Shown here: in pieces, positions 15,103 through 22,850 of the stretch
Position numbering within the stretch: the first letter of the stretch is position 1
How the letters are laid out: each line of letters starts with the position of its first letter
Source: Pseudomonadota bacterium
Lineage (GTDB): Bacteria; Pseudomonadota; Alphaproteobacteria; Reyranellales; Reyranellaceae
Reading direction: 5' to 3'
Assembly (NCBI GenBank): GCA_018240745.1
Contig: JAFEFF010000182.1
Coordinates: 1-32,860 of the forward strand
DNA length: 32,860 bases
Program-made: the position numbers and the translations under genes
The notes under the pieces: model-generated
The model's input: only the letters and a program-made list of their open reading frames with translations
Told to the model about the DNA's origin: nothing
Databases searched by the model: none

Positions 15103-16356
15103 CTAACCGCGCCGCATGACCATGGCCGAGCCGGTGCCGGGATTGGCCCAGCCCAGGTTGGCCGACAGCTCGGCGTCCCTGACCTGCCGGCAGCCGCCTT
15201 CGCGATAGTCGTAGGTGTGCCGCCGTTTGCCGTCCGGGCCGATCGGGCACGAATCGTCGGCGTCGTGGCGGAGCTGCCGCACGTTCTCGATCACCATGTT
15301 GAGGCCGTGCGTGTAGCCCTCGCAGAGATGGCCGCCGCTGGTGTTGTTCGGCCGCTTGCCGCCGAGCCGGATCGTGCCGTTGCTGACATAGTCGCCGCCC
15401 TCGCCCTTCTTGCAGAAGCCGTAATCCTCGAGCTGCAGCATGGTGGTGAAGGTGAAGGCGTCGTAGCTGCCGGTGAGGTCGATGTCCTCCGGACCGACGC
15501 CGGAATTGGGCCACAGGATCTCGCGCGCGTAGTGGCCGGCGACGGTCGAGATCGGGCCGGTCTGATAGTGCATGTCGGTGCGCGGCTTGCTGCAGCGGCC
15601 GACCACGCCGCGGATCAGCACCGGATGCTGGCGGCAATTGCGCGCCCGCTCGGCCGAGGTGACGACGATCGCCGTGCCATTGTCGGTCTCGACGCAGCAG
15701 TCGAGCAGGTGCAATGGCTTGCAGATGAAGCGGCTCGAGACCACCTCGTCGACCGAGTAGCGCTTCTTGTAGAACGCCTTCGGGTTGTTCGAGGCGTGGC
15801 AGGAGTGGAAGTGCTTGACGTGCGCCACCTGCTCGGGCGTCGTGCCGTAGTCGTGCATGTGGCGCATGAAGGTCGGCGCGAACATCTGGCCGGCGCTCTG
15901 CCAGCCATAGGCGCGGCCGTGCAGCGCATCGCCCATCACCGGCGCCGCGGCGCGCGCACCGGTGCCGCCGATGCGGACCTGGGAGAAGCCGTTCATGGCG
16001 CGGAAGATCACCACGGTCCTGCACATGCCGGCCTCGATCAGGCCCATCGCCATGCCGACCAGCGCCTCGGTCGACGAGCCGCCGCCGAACACGTCCATGT
16101 AGAAGTTGAGTCGCAGCCCGAGGTCGCCGGCGATGAAGGTCGAGAAGGTCGAATCGCCCGACTGGTACGAGAGCATGCCGTCGACGTCGGAAGCTTTGAG
16201 CCCGGCATCCTCTATGGCATTGCGCACCGCCCAGGTGCCGAGCGCGCGCGTCGTGACGCCCGAGCCGCGGGTGTAGGTCGTCTCGCCGACGCCGACGATG
16301 GCGTACTTGTCGCGCAGGTGCCTGGGGCTCGAGGTGTCGGTGTCTGGCATCGGCAT
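15103..16356 (-). CDS. Thiolase-fold lipid-transfer-type protein, possible retro-aldolase
   Basis: A 417-residue thiolase-fold protein starting MPMPDTDTSS, with GGGAGG 5 nt before ATG 16356. It aligns by eye with the SCP-x/Ltp2 group (YAIVGVGETTYTRGSG at the N-terminus, IEDAGLKASDVDG). The loop that carries the nucleophilic Cys in true thiolases reads DVFGGGSSTEAL (~88-99), with no Cys. The C-terminal GGHLCEGYTHGLNMV replaces the GHP-type motif, while SYDAFTFTTMLQLEDYG keeps a conserved Tyr region. Loss of the Cys together with a DUF35 partner fits Ltp2-like aldolases that cleave beta-hydroxyacyl-CoA side chains rather than thiolases. Substrate unknown. Confidence 0.85.
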   Translation of the reverse strand: MPMPDTDTSSPRHLRDKYAIVGVGETTYTRGSGVTTRALGTWAVRNAIEDAGLKASDVDGMLSYQSGDSTFSTFIAGDLGLRLNFYMDVFGGGSSTEALVGMAMGLIEAGMCRTVVIFRAMNGFSQVRIGGTGARAAAPVMGDALHGRAYGWQSAGQMFAPTFMRHMHDYGTTPEQVAHVKHFHSCHASNNPKAFYKKRYSVDEVVSSRFICKPLHLLDCCVETDNGTAIVVTSAERARNCRQHPVLIRGVVGRCSKPRTDMHYQTGPISTVAGHYAREILWPNSGVGPEDIDLTGSYDAFTFTTMLQLEDYGFCKKGEGGDYVSNGTIRLGGKRPNNTSGGHLCEGYTHGLNMVIENVRQLRHDADDSCPIGPDGKRRHTYDYREGGCRQVRDAELSANLGWANPGTGSAMVMRRG

Positions 16357-16402
16357 GCGGTCCTCCCTTTCCTTTCCTCCGGGCTTGATATCAGATGATC
16401 GA

Positions 16403-17374
16403 ATGAGAAGGCGCAAGCTACTGGCACTCGCTGCCGGCGCTGCCGTTTCGCCTGCCGCTGTCCGGGCGCAGCGCCGGATGCCGGTCATCGGCATCCTCGG
16501 GACGGGCCATCCCGAGGACCCCGCGGTCGCCCTGAACCTCGCGATGCTGAAGCGCGGGCTGAAGCAGGAGGGCTTCGTCGACGGCGACAATGTCAGGATC
16601 GAGGAGCGGTGGGCGCGCGGCCAGCCCGACCGGCTGCCCGGACTCGCCGCGGAGCTGATCGCGCTCCCCGTCGACGTGATCGTCAACGAGGGCGGGACGA
16701 TCGCCGCCGTCGAGGCGAAGAAGGCGACCTCGACCATTCCGATCGTCTTCCATGCCAGCAACGCCGTCCTGGATGGACTGGTCGACAATCTCGCGAAGCC
16801 CGGCGGAAACCTGACCGGCGTCAGCCTGTACGCCAGCGAGACCCTGACCAAGGGAGTGCAGTTCCTGACCGAGCTGGCGCCGTCGGCGAGCGCCGTGGCC
16901 CTGCTCTCGGTCGGTCAATCGCTCGAGGTGGCACGGCGCGTCGAGCAGGAGCTGCAGCCCTCGAACGGCGGCGGCCGGATCCCGATCACGCTGCGCCCGA
17001 TCGCCAAGGACAGCGAGCTCGAGGCGGCCTATGCGTCACTCGCCCAACGCAAGGAGGGCGCGGTCGTCTCCGCCCCGGTGGGCTACGTCACCCCGCTGGT
17101 CGGCCTCGCCGCCAAGTACCGTGTTCCCACCGTCTACAATCAGCGCGCCTACGTCATCGCCGGCGGCCTGCTGAGCTACGGCGCAAGCATTCCGGCGGCC
17201 TACGTGATCAAGGGCGTCTACGCGGGCAGGATTCTGAACGGTGCGAAGCCTGGCGAGTTGCCGGTCCAGCAGGCGACCAAGTTCGAGCTCGCGATCAACC
17301 TCAAGACGGCTGCAGCGCTCGGCCTCCCGGTCCCGCCCTCGGTCCTCGCGGCCGCCGACGAGGTGGTCGAATAG
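16403..17374 (+). CDS. ABC transporter substrate-binding protein, TrpX/PF04392 type
   Basis: A 323-residue periplasmic protein. The MRRRKLLALAAGAAVSPAA signal is Tat-like or Sec, cleaved after VRAQ. The family shows in MPVIGILGTGHPED, GDNVRIEERWARGQPDRLPG (the conserved ER-WA-G-DRLP phrase), PIVFHASNAV and NLTGVSLY, and in the C-terminal FELAINLKTAAALGLPVPPS. Members bind tryptophan or other small ligands in some bacteria, but most alphaproteobacterial paralogues are orphans with unknown ligands, and no transporter partner is present here. It is divergent from the thiolase gene with only 46 bp between starts, so control elements must overlap. Confidence 0.9.
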   Translation: MRRRKLLALAAGAAVSPAAVRAQRRMPVIGILGTGHPEDPAVALNLAMLKRGLKQEGFVDGDNVRIEERWARGQPDRLPGLAAELIALPVDVIVNEGGTIAAVEAKKATSTIPIVFHASNAVLDGLVDNLAKPGGNLTGVSLYASETLTKGVQFLTELAPSASAVALLSVGQSLEVARRVEQELQPSNGGGRIPITLRPIAKDSELEAAYASLAQRKEGAVVSAPVGYVTPLVGLAAKYRVPTVYNQRAYVIAGGLLSYGASIPAAYVIKGVYAGRILNGAKPGELPVQQATKFELAINLKTAAALGLPVPPSVLAAADEVVE

Positions 17375-17448
17375 CGTTCCCTCGCGACGTGGGCGGGTCT
17401 TTCGCGTGGTGACGCCCCGTGATTGACGCCCTGCGAAACGACGCCAGT

Positions 17449-18642
17449 ATGCAGGCCATGGACACGCGCGTTCCGGCGATCACCACCAGCGCCCCCGAGC
17501 GGGCGCGCGCCCTGCGGCCCCTGCTCGACGAACACGGCCCGGAGATGGACCGCCGCCGCGAGGTCACGCCCGAGGTGGTCGATGCGCTGGTGAAGGCCGA
17601 CATGCTGCGCCTGCTGCTGCCGCGAAGCATCGGCGGCCAGGAGATGCAGCTCGTCGAGTACGCCAGGACCATCGAGGCGCTGGGCTACGCAGATGCCAGC
17701 GTCGCCTGGTTCATCAACCAGTCCAACGTCTCCTCGTCGACCTCCGCCGCCGCCATGCCGCAGGAGACCGCGCGCGAGGTGTTCGGGCGGCCCGAGGTCG
17801 GGCTGGCGTGGGGCGCGCGCCACAGCCGCAGCAAGGCGATCAGGGTGCCGGGCGGCTATCGCGTGACCGGAAGCTGGAGCTTCGCCTCGGGCGGCCGCCA
17901 TACCACCTGGCTCGGCTGCCACAGCGCGATCCAGAACCCGGACGGCACGCCGCATGCCCGCCGCGGCGGCCGCACCGACGACCGGAGTTTCGTCTTCCTG
18001 CGCTCCGAGGCCACGATCATCGACGACTGGCAGGTGCTCGGCCTGCGGGCCACCGGCAGCGACTCCTACTCGGTCGAGGATCTGTTCGTGCCCGACGAGC
18101 GGGCGCCGGCGCGCGACGCACCGGAGGAGCGGCGCGAGCCCGGCCCCCTCTACGTGCTCGGCTCGACCCTGCTCTACGCCACCGGATTCTGCAGCACGAC
18201 GCTCGGCATCGCCCGGCGCCTGTTCGAGACCTATGTCGAGCTCGCACGCGGCAAGCACAGCCGCGCCTCGCCCAGCGCCATGGCGGTCAACCAGGCCAAC
18301 CAGCGCGAGATCGGCCAGTTCGAGGCCAAGCTGTCGGCGGCGCGCGCCTTCCTCCACGAGGCGGCGCTGGAAGCCTACGAGGCCGCCGCCGCGGGCAAGC
18401 TGACGCTCGATCATCGCATCCGGCTGCGGCTCGCCACGACACACGGCATGAACGAGGCGACCGACGTATCGGTGGCCTGCTATCGCGCTGCCGGCACGAT
18501 CGCGATCATGAATTCCGGCCCGTTCGAGCGGCGCTTCCGCGACGCCATGAGCGCCAGCCAGCATCTGCAGGCGATGATGCCCCACATCGAGATGGTCGGG
18601 CGGCACATTCTCGGCGTGGACAATCCCATTCAGCACATCTGA
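17449..18642 (+). CDS. Acyl-CoA dehydrogenase-fold flavoprotein (HsaA/HpaB-like monooxygenase group)
   Basis: About 397 residues with the acyl-CoA dehydrogenase architecture: N-terminal helices (RLLLPRSIGGQEM), a beta domain with TGSWSFASGGRHTTW (flavin-side motif) and LGLRATGSDSYSVEDLFVP, and a C-terminal helical domain of the type 2 kind (CYRAAGTIAIMNSGPFERRF). The catalytic Glu of classic dehydrogenases is not evident. The group includes reduced-flavin-dependent hydroxylases acting on phenols or steroids. The start is uncertain: GTG 17419, ATG 17449 and ATG 17458 all lack a good ribosome site. It is similar in plan to the gene at 30920. A hydroxylase role beside an aldolase-type pair would fit an aromatic or terpenoid pathway; inference only. 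Confidence 0.85.
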   Translation: MQAMDTRVPAITTSAPERARALRPLLDEHGPEMDRRREVTPEVVDALVKADMLRLLLPRSIGGQEMQLVEYARTIEALGYADASVAWFINQSNVSSSTSAAAMPQETAREVFGRPEVGLAWGARHSRSKAIRVPGGYRVTGSWSFASGGRHTTWLGCHSAIQNPDGTPHARRGGRTDDRSFVFLRSEATIIDDWQVLGLRATGSDSYSVEDLFVPDERAPARDAPEERREPGPLYVLGSTLLYATGFCSTTLGIARRLFETYVELARGKHSRASPSAMAVNQANQREIGQFEAKLSAARAFLHEAALEAYEAAAAGKLTLDHRIRLRLATTHGMNEATDVSVACYRAAGTIAIMNSGPFERRFRDAMSASQHLQAMMPHIEMVGRHILGVDNPIQHI

Positions 18643-18743
18643 CGCACCCGTCCGCGGCCTTCATCACACGGCAACGCCAAAAGGCCGTTGATCGCAGGGG
18701 CTCGAGGGGTAAAGTGCCCGCGGGTGTTGGGGTCGTCCTATCG

Positions 18744-18989
18744 ATGAAATTGCAACTCGTGTTGGTGGCAGTGCCGGCACTTGCCGCCGCCTTCGTGGGC
18801 TGGCGCGGGGGCCGCTTTCGCCGCCGGTCCCTGTACGATGACAAGCCCGCGGGCATGTCCGACGCCGCCTATGCCCGCCGCGAGCGACGACGCCATCTCG
18901 TCCGCCGCCTGTCCAACGCACTGCTCTACGCGCTGGCCGGCGCCGCGCTGGGAGTCGGTGCCGTTCTCTACTTTCGGCTGCGTGTGTAG
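18744..18989 (+). CDS. Small two-helix membrane protein, hypothetical
   Basis: An 81-residue protein from ATG 18744 (MKLQLVLVAVPALAAAFVGW). One membrane helix lies at the N-terminus and a second near residues 58-77, with a very basic loop (RRERRRHLVRRL) between them that should stay in the cytoplasm. No family is recognised and the ribosome site is weak. It ends inside the 3-prime end of the convergent nucleoside hydrolase gene (22-bp overlap). Confidence 0.5.
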   Translation: MKLQLVLVAVPALAAAFVGWRGGRFRRRSLYDDKPAGMSDAAYARRERRRHLVRRLSNALLYALAGAALGVGAVLYFRLRV

Positions 18990-19984
18990 GCGATCGACCG
19001 GGCATACATCGCCGCGAGCCGATCGAGGCTCGCCTCCTCGACCATCGTTACCGGCGGTGCGCTCAGCCGGCCCGACGGATCGACCACCGTCATGCCGCGC
19101 GTGAGGCCCGGCGCCAGCGCGACCTCGACCGAGGCGCTGAGCGACCTGGTGACGATCGACGGATCGACGGCGACCGCTGCCGCGAACGGATCGACGAAGC
19201 GCAGCCAGTCGCCCTTGCCGCGGCCCGCCAGCGTCTTGCGCGCGTGGCTCGCGAGCGCTTGCGAGAACGTCTTGTAGTCGCTGTCGGGAACGGCGGCGAA
19301 CAGCGCCTCGACCTCGCTGCCCGCGATGCAATGCGCGACGCACGGCTCCCAGGGAACGACCACGGTGTCGATCTCGGCGGCGAACACGGCGGCCGCCGCC
19401 TCGGGATCGGCGAAGACGTTGAACTCGGCGGCCGGGGTGGTGTTGCCGCGGCCATAGACCGTGCCGCCCATGATGGTGAGCCGGCCGATGCCGCGCACGA
19501 TGCCCGGCGCCGCCGCGAGCGCCATCGCGAGGTTGGTGAGCGGGCCGATGAACAGGAGATCGACCGGCCGGCCGGTGGTCGCCGCGATGCTGAGCTCGCT
19601 CACCAGGAAGCCGGCGGCGTCGGAGCCGGCGATCTCGGCGATGGTGTGCGGCCGCGGCGCGCCGCCCAGCCCGTCCTCGCCGTGGACCTCGCGGGCGTGG
19701 ATGATCTCCTGCTCCAAAGGCTCGTGTGCGCCCTTGTGCACCTCGATCGACGCGCCGGCGACCGCCAGCACCGACAGCACGTTGTGCGTCGCCGTGTCGA
19801 GATCGACGTTGCCGAATACCGTGGTGATGGCGTCGGGCGGGCGGCCGTTGGCGATCAGCAGCAGCAGCGCCTGCGCATCGTCGACTCCGCCGTCGGTATC
19901 GAGGATCAGTCTGTTGGGCAGGGTCGGCCTCTTGCGCTGGGGGCGCGCCACTCCAGTGGCGCGATCATGATCATGACGCGTCAC
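18968..19984 (-). CDS. Nucleoside hydrolase (inosine-uridine preferring) family protein
   Basis: A 338-residue frame whose conserved part starts at LILDTDGGVDDAQALLL, the calcium-binding DTDPGxDD motif with Pro replaced by Gly. It also has FIGPLTNLAMAL, IMGGTVYGRGN and AEFNVFADPEAA, all family landmarks for cleaving N-glycosidic bonds of nucleosides. The region that usually reads His-Asp-Pro near the C-terminus is FVDPFAAAVAVDP, so the leaving-group His appears to be Val; activity or specificity may differ. The first ~17 codons come from a palindromic repeat (19936-20004), and no ATG, GTG or TTG is available between it and the motif. The start (GTG 19984) is therefore doubtful. Confidence 0.82.
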   Translation of the reverse strand: MTRHDHDRATGVARPQRKRPTLPNRLILDTDGGVDDAQALLLLIANGRPPDAITTVFGNVDLDTATHNVLSVLAVAGASIEVHKGAHEPLEQEIIHAREVHGEDGLGGAPRPHTIAEIAGSDAAGFLVSELSIAATTGRPVDLLFIGPLTNLAMALAAAPGIVRGIGRLTIMGGTVYGRGNTTPAAEFNVFADPEAAAAVFAAEIDTVVVPWEPCVAHCIAGSEVEALFAAVPDSDYKTFSQALASHARKTLAGRGKGDWLRFVDPFAAAVAVDPSIVTRSLSASVEVALAPGLTRGMTVVDPSGRLSAPPVTMVEEASLDRLAAMYARSIAYTRSRK

Positions 19985-20004
19985 TGGAGTGACGCGCCCC
20001 CAGC
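19936..20004. repeat. Paired REP-like palindromes
   Basis: Two head-to-head hairpins: CGCGCCACT-CC-AGTGGCGCG and GCGTCACT-GG-AGTGACGC. The outer 23 bp (GCTGGGGGCGCG ... CGCGCCCCCAGC) also pair with each other with one mismatch, so the whole 69 bp can form one cruciform. It forms the 5-prime end of the nucleoside hydrolase reading frame. Confidence 0.85.
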
Positions 20005-20056
20005 ATAAGACCTAATTCAGGCTTGGCACCCGTCCGCTTCGATCTGACCTCGTCCA

Positions 20057-20146
20057 CCTCTCCCCCGATAGGGGGAGAGGACGGGTGAGGGGGTTACGCG
20101 CGTCGATGCCCCCTCACCTAACCTCTCCCCCTGGCGGGGGGAGAGG
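20057..20146. repeat. Compound palindromic repeat between genes
   Basis: Three nested inverted repeats: CCTCTCCCCC-GATA-GGGGGAGAGG (20057-20080), GGTGAGGGGG (20084-20093) with CCCCCTCACC (20109-20118), and CCTCTCCCCC with a matching arm at 20122-20146. Lies just downstream of the GMC gene stop and may act as its terminator. This CTCTCCCC-type repeat is common in many proteobacterial genomes. Confidence 0.85.
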
Positions 20147-20148
20147 AA

Positions 20149-21741
20149 CTACTGTTTCAAGATCAAATCCGACGCCCGCTCGCCGATCATGATCGACGGC
20201 GCGTTGGTGTTGCCCGAGGTGAGCGTCGGCATGATCGAGGCGTCGGCGACCCGCAGGCCCTCGATGCCGTGCACGCGCAGCCTGGGATCGACCACCGCCA
20301 TCGGATCGATGCCCATCTTGCAGGTGCCCACCGGGTGATAGGTCGTCTCGGCGGTCGCCTTCACCCATTCGATGATCTGCTCGTCGGTCTGGCGCTCGGG
20401 GCCAGGCGCCTGCTCGGTCAGCTCGAACGGCGCCATCGCCGGCGCCGTCATCACCGAGCGGGCGATCCGCACCGCCTTGACCGTCAGCTCGGCATCGACC
20501 GGCGCCGACAGGAAGTTGAAGCGGATCGCCGGCGGGGTCTTCGCATCGGCCGAGGTGATGTGGATGCTGCCCCTGCTCTCGGGCCGCATCGCGTGGGCGT
20601 AGCAGGTGAAGCCTGCCGTCCTGGCGATCTTCGGCCCCCTGGGCGTCGACTCGGTGAACATCGGCACCCAGCCCAGCAGCAGGTCGGGCGCGGCCAGCCC
20701 GTCGCGCGAGAACACGAAGGCCCGCATCGGCGCGCCGACCGAGCACAGCAGTCCGTCGTTGAAGAAGGCCCAGCGCAGCGCCTGCTTCACCATGCCGAGA
20801 CCGCGCGCGGTGTCGTTGTAGGTGATCCCCTTCCTGCCGACCAGCCAGCGCGTGCGCGGCGCATAGTGGTCGCGCAGGTTCTCGCCGACGCCGGGCAGCG
20901 CGTGCTTCACCTCGATCCCGAGCGCCTCGAGGCGGTCCGGCTGGCCGATGCCTGACAGCTCCAGGAGCTGAGGGCTGTTGATCGAGCCGGCGCTGATCAC
21001 GACGTCGCGCGACGCCCGCGCCTCTTCAACTCGGCCATTCACCGAGTAGCGCACGCCGACGCAGCGCCTGCCGTCGAGCAGCACCGCCTCGGTGTGCGCG
21101 TCGGTGACGATGCGCAGGTTGGGGCGTTTGCGCGCCGGATCGAGATAAGCGCGCGCCGTGCTCATGCGCCAGCCGCGCGCGATCGACGCCTGGCTCATGA
21201 CGATGCCGTCCTGGGTCGCACCGTTGTAGTCGGGGTTGTGGCGGATGCCGACCTCGCCCGCCGCCTTGATCAGCGCCTGGAACAACGGCGTCGCGGGCGC
21301 CGGGTCGGTGACCTTGATCGGCCCGTCGCGGCCGCGATAGCGATCGTCGCCGCCGCCCTGGTAGCTCTCCATGCGCTTGAAGAACGGCAGCACGTCGTCG
21401 TAGCTCCAGCCCTGGTTGCCGAGCTGCGCCCAGGTGTCGAAGTCCTGCGCCTGGCCGCGCACGAAGGCGAGGCCGTTGATCGCGCTCGAGCCGCCGAGCA
21501 GCTTTCCGCGCGGCACCGGAAGACGGCGGCCGTTGGTGGTCGGTTCGGGCTCGGCGTTGTAGAGCCAGTTGGCGGCCGGGTTGGCGATCAACCTGGCGTA
21601 GGCGACCGGCAGGTGCGTCCACGGATGGTCCGCCGCGCCCGCCTCGAGCAGCAGCACCTTGTTGTTCGGATCGGCGGACAGCCGGTTGGCCAGCACAGCG
21701 CCAGCCGATCCCGCGCCTACCACGATGAAGTCATACGTCAT
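20149..21741 (-). CDS. GMC family FAD-dependent oxidoreductase (choline dehydrogenase-like)
   Basis: A 530-residue flavoprotein. The N-terminal FAD dinucleotide motif is FIVVGAGSAGAVLANRL. GMC signature 1 region shows as GKLLGGSSAINGLAFVRG and signature 2 as SAGSINSPQLLELSGIG (~245-261). The catalytic His is in TYHPVGTCKMG, and the C-terminal NTNAPSIMIGERASDLI closes the FAD site. Such enzymes oxidise primary alcohols (choline, polyethylene glycol, aliphatic alcohols) to aldehydes. There is no signal peptide, so it is cytoplasmic or membrane-associated. The betaine aldehyde dehydrogenase expected beside true betA is absent, so I give no gene name. Confidence 0.92.
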   Translation of the reverse strand: MTYDFIVVGAGSAGAVLANRLSADPNNKVLLLEAGAADHPWTHLPVAYARLIANPAANWLYNAEPEPTTNGRRLPVPRGKLLGGSSAINGLAFVRGQAQDFDTWAQLGNQGWSYDDVLPFFKRMESYQGGGDDRYRGRDGPIKVTDPAPATPLFQALIKAAGEVGIRHNPDYNGATQDGIVMSQASIARGWRMSTARAYLDPARKRPNLRIVTDAHTEAVLLDGRRCVGVRYSVNGRVEEARASRDVVISAGSINSPQLLELSGIGQPDRLEALGIEVKHALPGVGENLRDHYAPRTRWLVGRKGITYNDTARGLGMVKQALRWAFFNDGLLCSVGAPMRAFVFSRDGLAAPDLLLGWVPMFTESTPRGPKIARTAGFTCYAHAMRPESRGSIHITSADAKTPPAIRFNFLSAPVDAELTVKAVRIARSVMTAPAMAPFELTEQAPGPERQTDEQIIEWVKATAETTYHPVGTCKMGIDPMAVVDPRLRVHGIEGLRVADASIMPTLTSGNTNAPSIMIGERASDLILKQ

Positions 21742-21815
21742 GTCGCGGCGAGCCTAGCCGCTGTCGCGCTCGGCGTCGATTTTGACATCGCGCAAGGCGG
21801 TCTGACGGTCGGTTA

Positions 21816-21829
21816 TGATAGTGTTATCA
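21816..21829. promoter_or_regulatory. Palindrome upstream of CBS-BON gene
   Basis: TGATA-GTGT-TATCA, 18 nt before the start codon and overlapping a -10-like TATGAT. Possible operator; the spacing does not match an FNR box. Confidence 0.35.
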
Positions 21830-21846
21830 AGAGAGCGGAGGTTCCG

Positions 21847-22542
21847 ATGCTCGCAGGACGGGTGATGTCGCCCATCGTACTGGCCGTTTCGCAGGACGCA
21901 TCGATCTACGACGCGGCCGAGACGATGGTTTCGGCCGAGGTCAGCGCGCTTCCTGTCGTCGATGGCGCCGGCAAGATGGTCGGCATCCTCAGCGAGGCCG
22001 ACCTGATGCACCGTCCCGAGATCGGGACCGAGCCACGCAAGGGCTGGCTCCAGCGCGTCCTGGGCGACAGCACACGCTCGGCCGAGGAATACGTCGCGCT
22101 GCATTCCCGACGGGTGCGCGACGTGATGACCGGCAAGGTCGTCACGGTCGACGAGGAAACGCCGCTGTCCGAGATCGCCCGGCTGATGGACCAACACAAG
22201 ATCAAGCGCGTGCCGGTGATACGCGGCGAAACGGTCGTCGGCATCATCAGCCGGGGCAACCTGCTGCGCGCCCTGCTCTCGTGCGATCCGCAGCAGCCGG
22301 CCTCGCCGCAATCCGACGAGGCACTGCGCCGCGCCGTCGAGGCTGCCGTGAAGGGCCAAGCCTGGCAATCGCCATGGCCGGTCAACGTCATCGTCAATGC
22401 CGGCGTCGCTCATCTCTGGGGTTTCGTCGGCAGCGAGGCCTCGTCGACGGCTTATCGCGTCGCCGCCGAGAACGTGCCCGGCGTGCGCAAGGTGAAGAAC
22501 CACCTGCGCCGCGTGCCGCACGACGTCGGCATGGGCGTCTAG
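21847..22542 (+). CDS. CBS-domain pair plus BON domain protein
   Basis: A 231-residue protein with GGAGG 6 nt before ATG 21847. CBS 1 covers ~5-60 (VMSPIVLAVSQDASIYDAAE, then ALPVVDGAGKMVGILSEADL), CBS 2 ~95-145 (VRDVMTGKVVTVDEETPLSE, KRVPVIRGETVVGIISRGNL) and a BON domain ~157-225 (VIVNAGVAHLWGFVGSEAS, NVPGVRKVKNHL). CBS pairs sense adenine nucleotides; BON domains bind phospholipid or other proteins. CBS-BON proteins are typically stress- or low-oxygen-induced and often lie near universal stress proteins, as here. Likely a cytoplasmic sensor or modulator; target unknown. Confidence 0.92.
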   Translation: MLAGRVMSPIVLAVSQDASIYDAAETMVSAEVSALPVVDGAGKMVGILSEADLMHRPEIGTEPRKGWLQRVLGDSTRSAEEYVALHSRRVRDVMTGKVVTVDEETPLSEIARLMDQHKIKRVPVIRGETVVGIISRGNLLRALLSCDPQQPASPQSDEALRRAVEAAVKGQAWQSPWPVNVIVNAGVAHLWGFVGSEASSTAYRVAAENVPGVRKVKNHLRRVPHDVGMGV

Positions 22543-22850
22543 TTGGCGGGAACGAGCTGCGGACTTCGATCGAAAGCCATCTCGCAAGCTATGCCTTGGG
22601 GCGATCGAGAAACAGCATGAAGCGCGCCAGCGGACGTAGCGACCTGATCGTGTGATCTTTTGCCGGGGGCGCGCCCCCAGCACTTGAACAGAAGAAGATG
22701 GCCGACGTGCAAGCCGACGAAGCTCATCGAATCCCTCCCTGATGGGCCATCATCCGGAGCCCGATCGACTCGGCCGATTTTGATGCAGGTCAACCCTGCG
22801 CTCCGGACACTTTGGCACTAAGGGGGACCTTCCGATGCGGAAGAAGCCAC
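22543..22850. other. 308-bp intergenic region
   Basis: No gene is supported. It holds a perfect 14-bp palindrome (GGGGG-CGCG-CCCCC, 22665-22678) that looks like the two ends of the REP-like element at 19936-20004 joined together, and an FNR/FixK-type box (22780-22793). Confidence 0.5.
22780..22793. promoter_or_regulatory. FNR/FixK-type box
   Basis: TTGAT-GCAG-GTCAA, one mismatch from the consensus TTGAT-N4-ATCAA, about 60 nt before the universal stress protein start. Suggests oxygen-responsive activation of the stress protein and ATPase genes. Confidence 0.55.

Noticed and set aside
21816..21829. TGATA-N4-TATCA as a second FNR box
   Set aside because: The TGAT and ATCA half-sites are 6 bp apart instead of 4; kept only as a generic palindrome.
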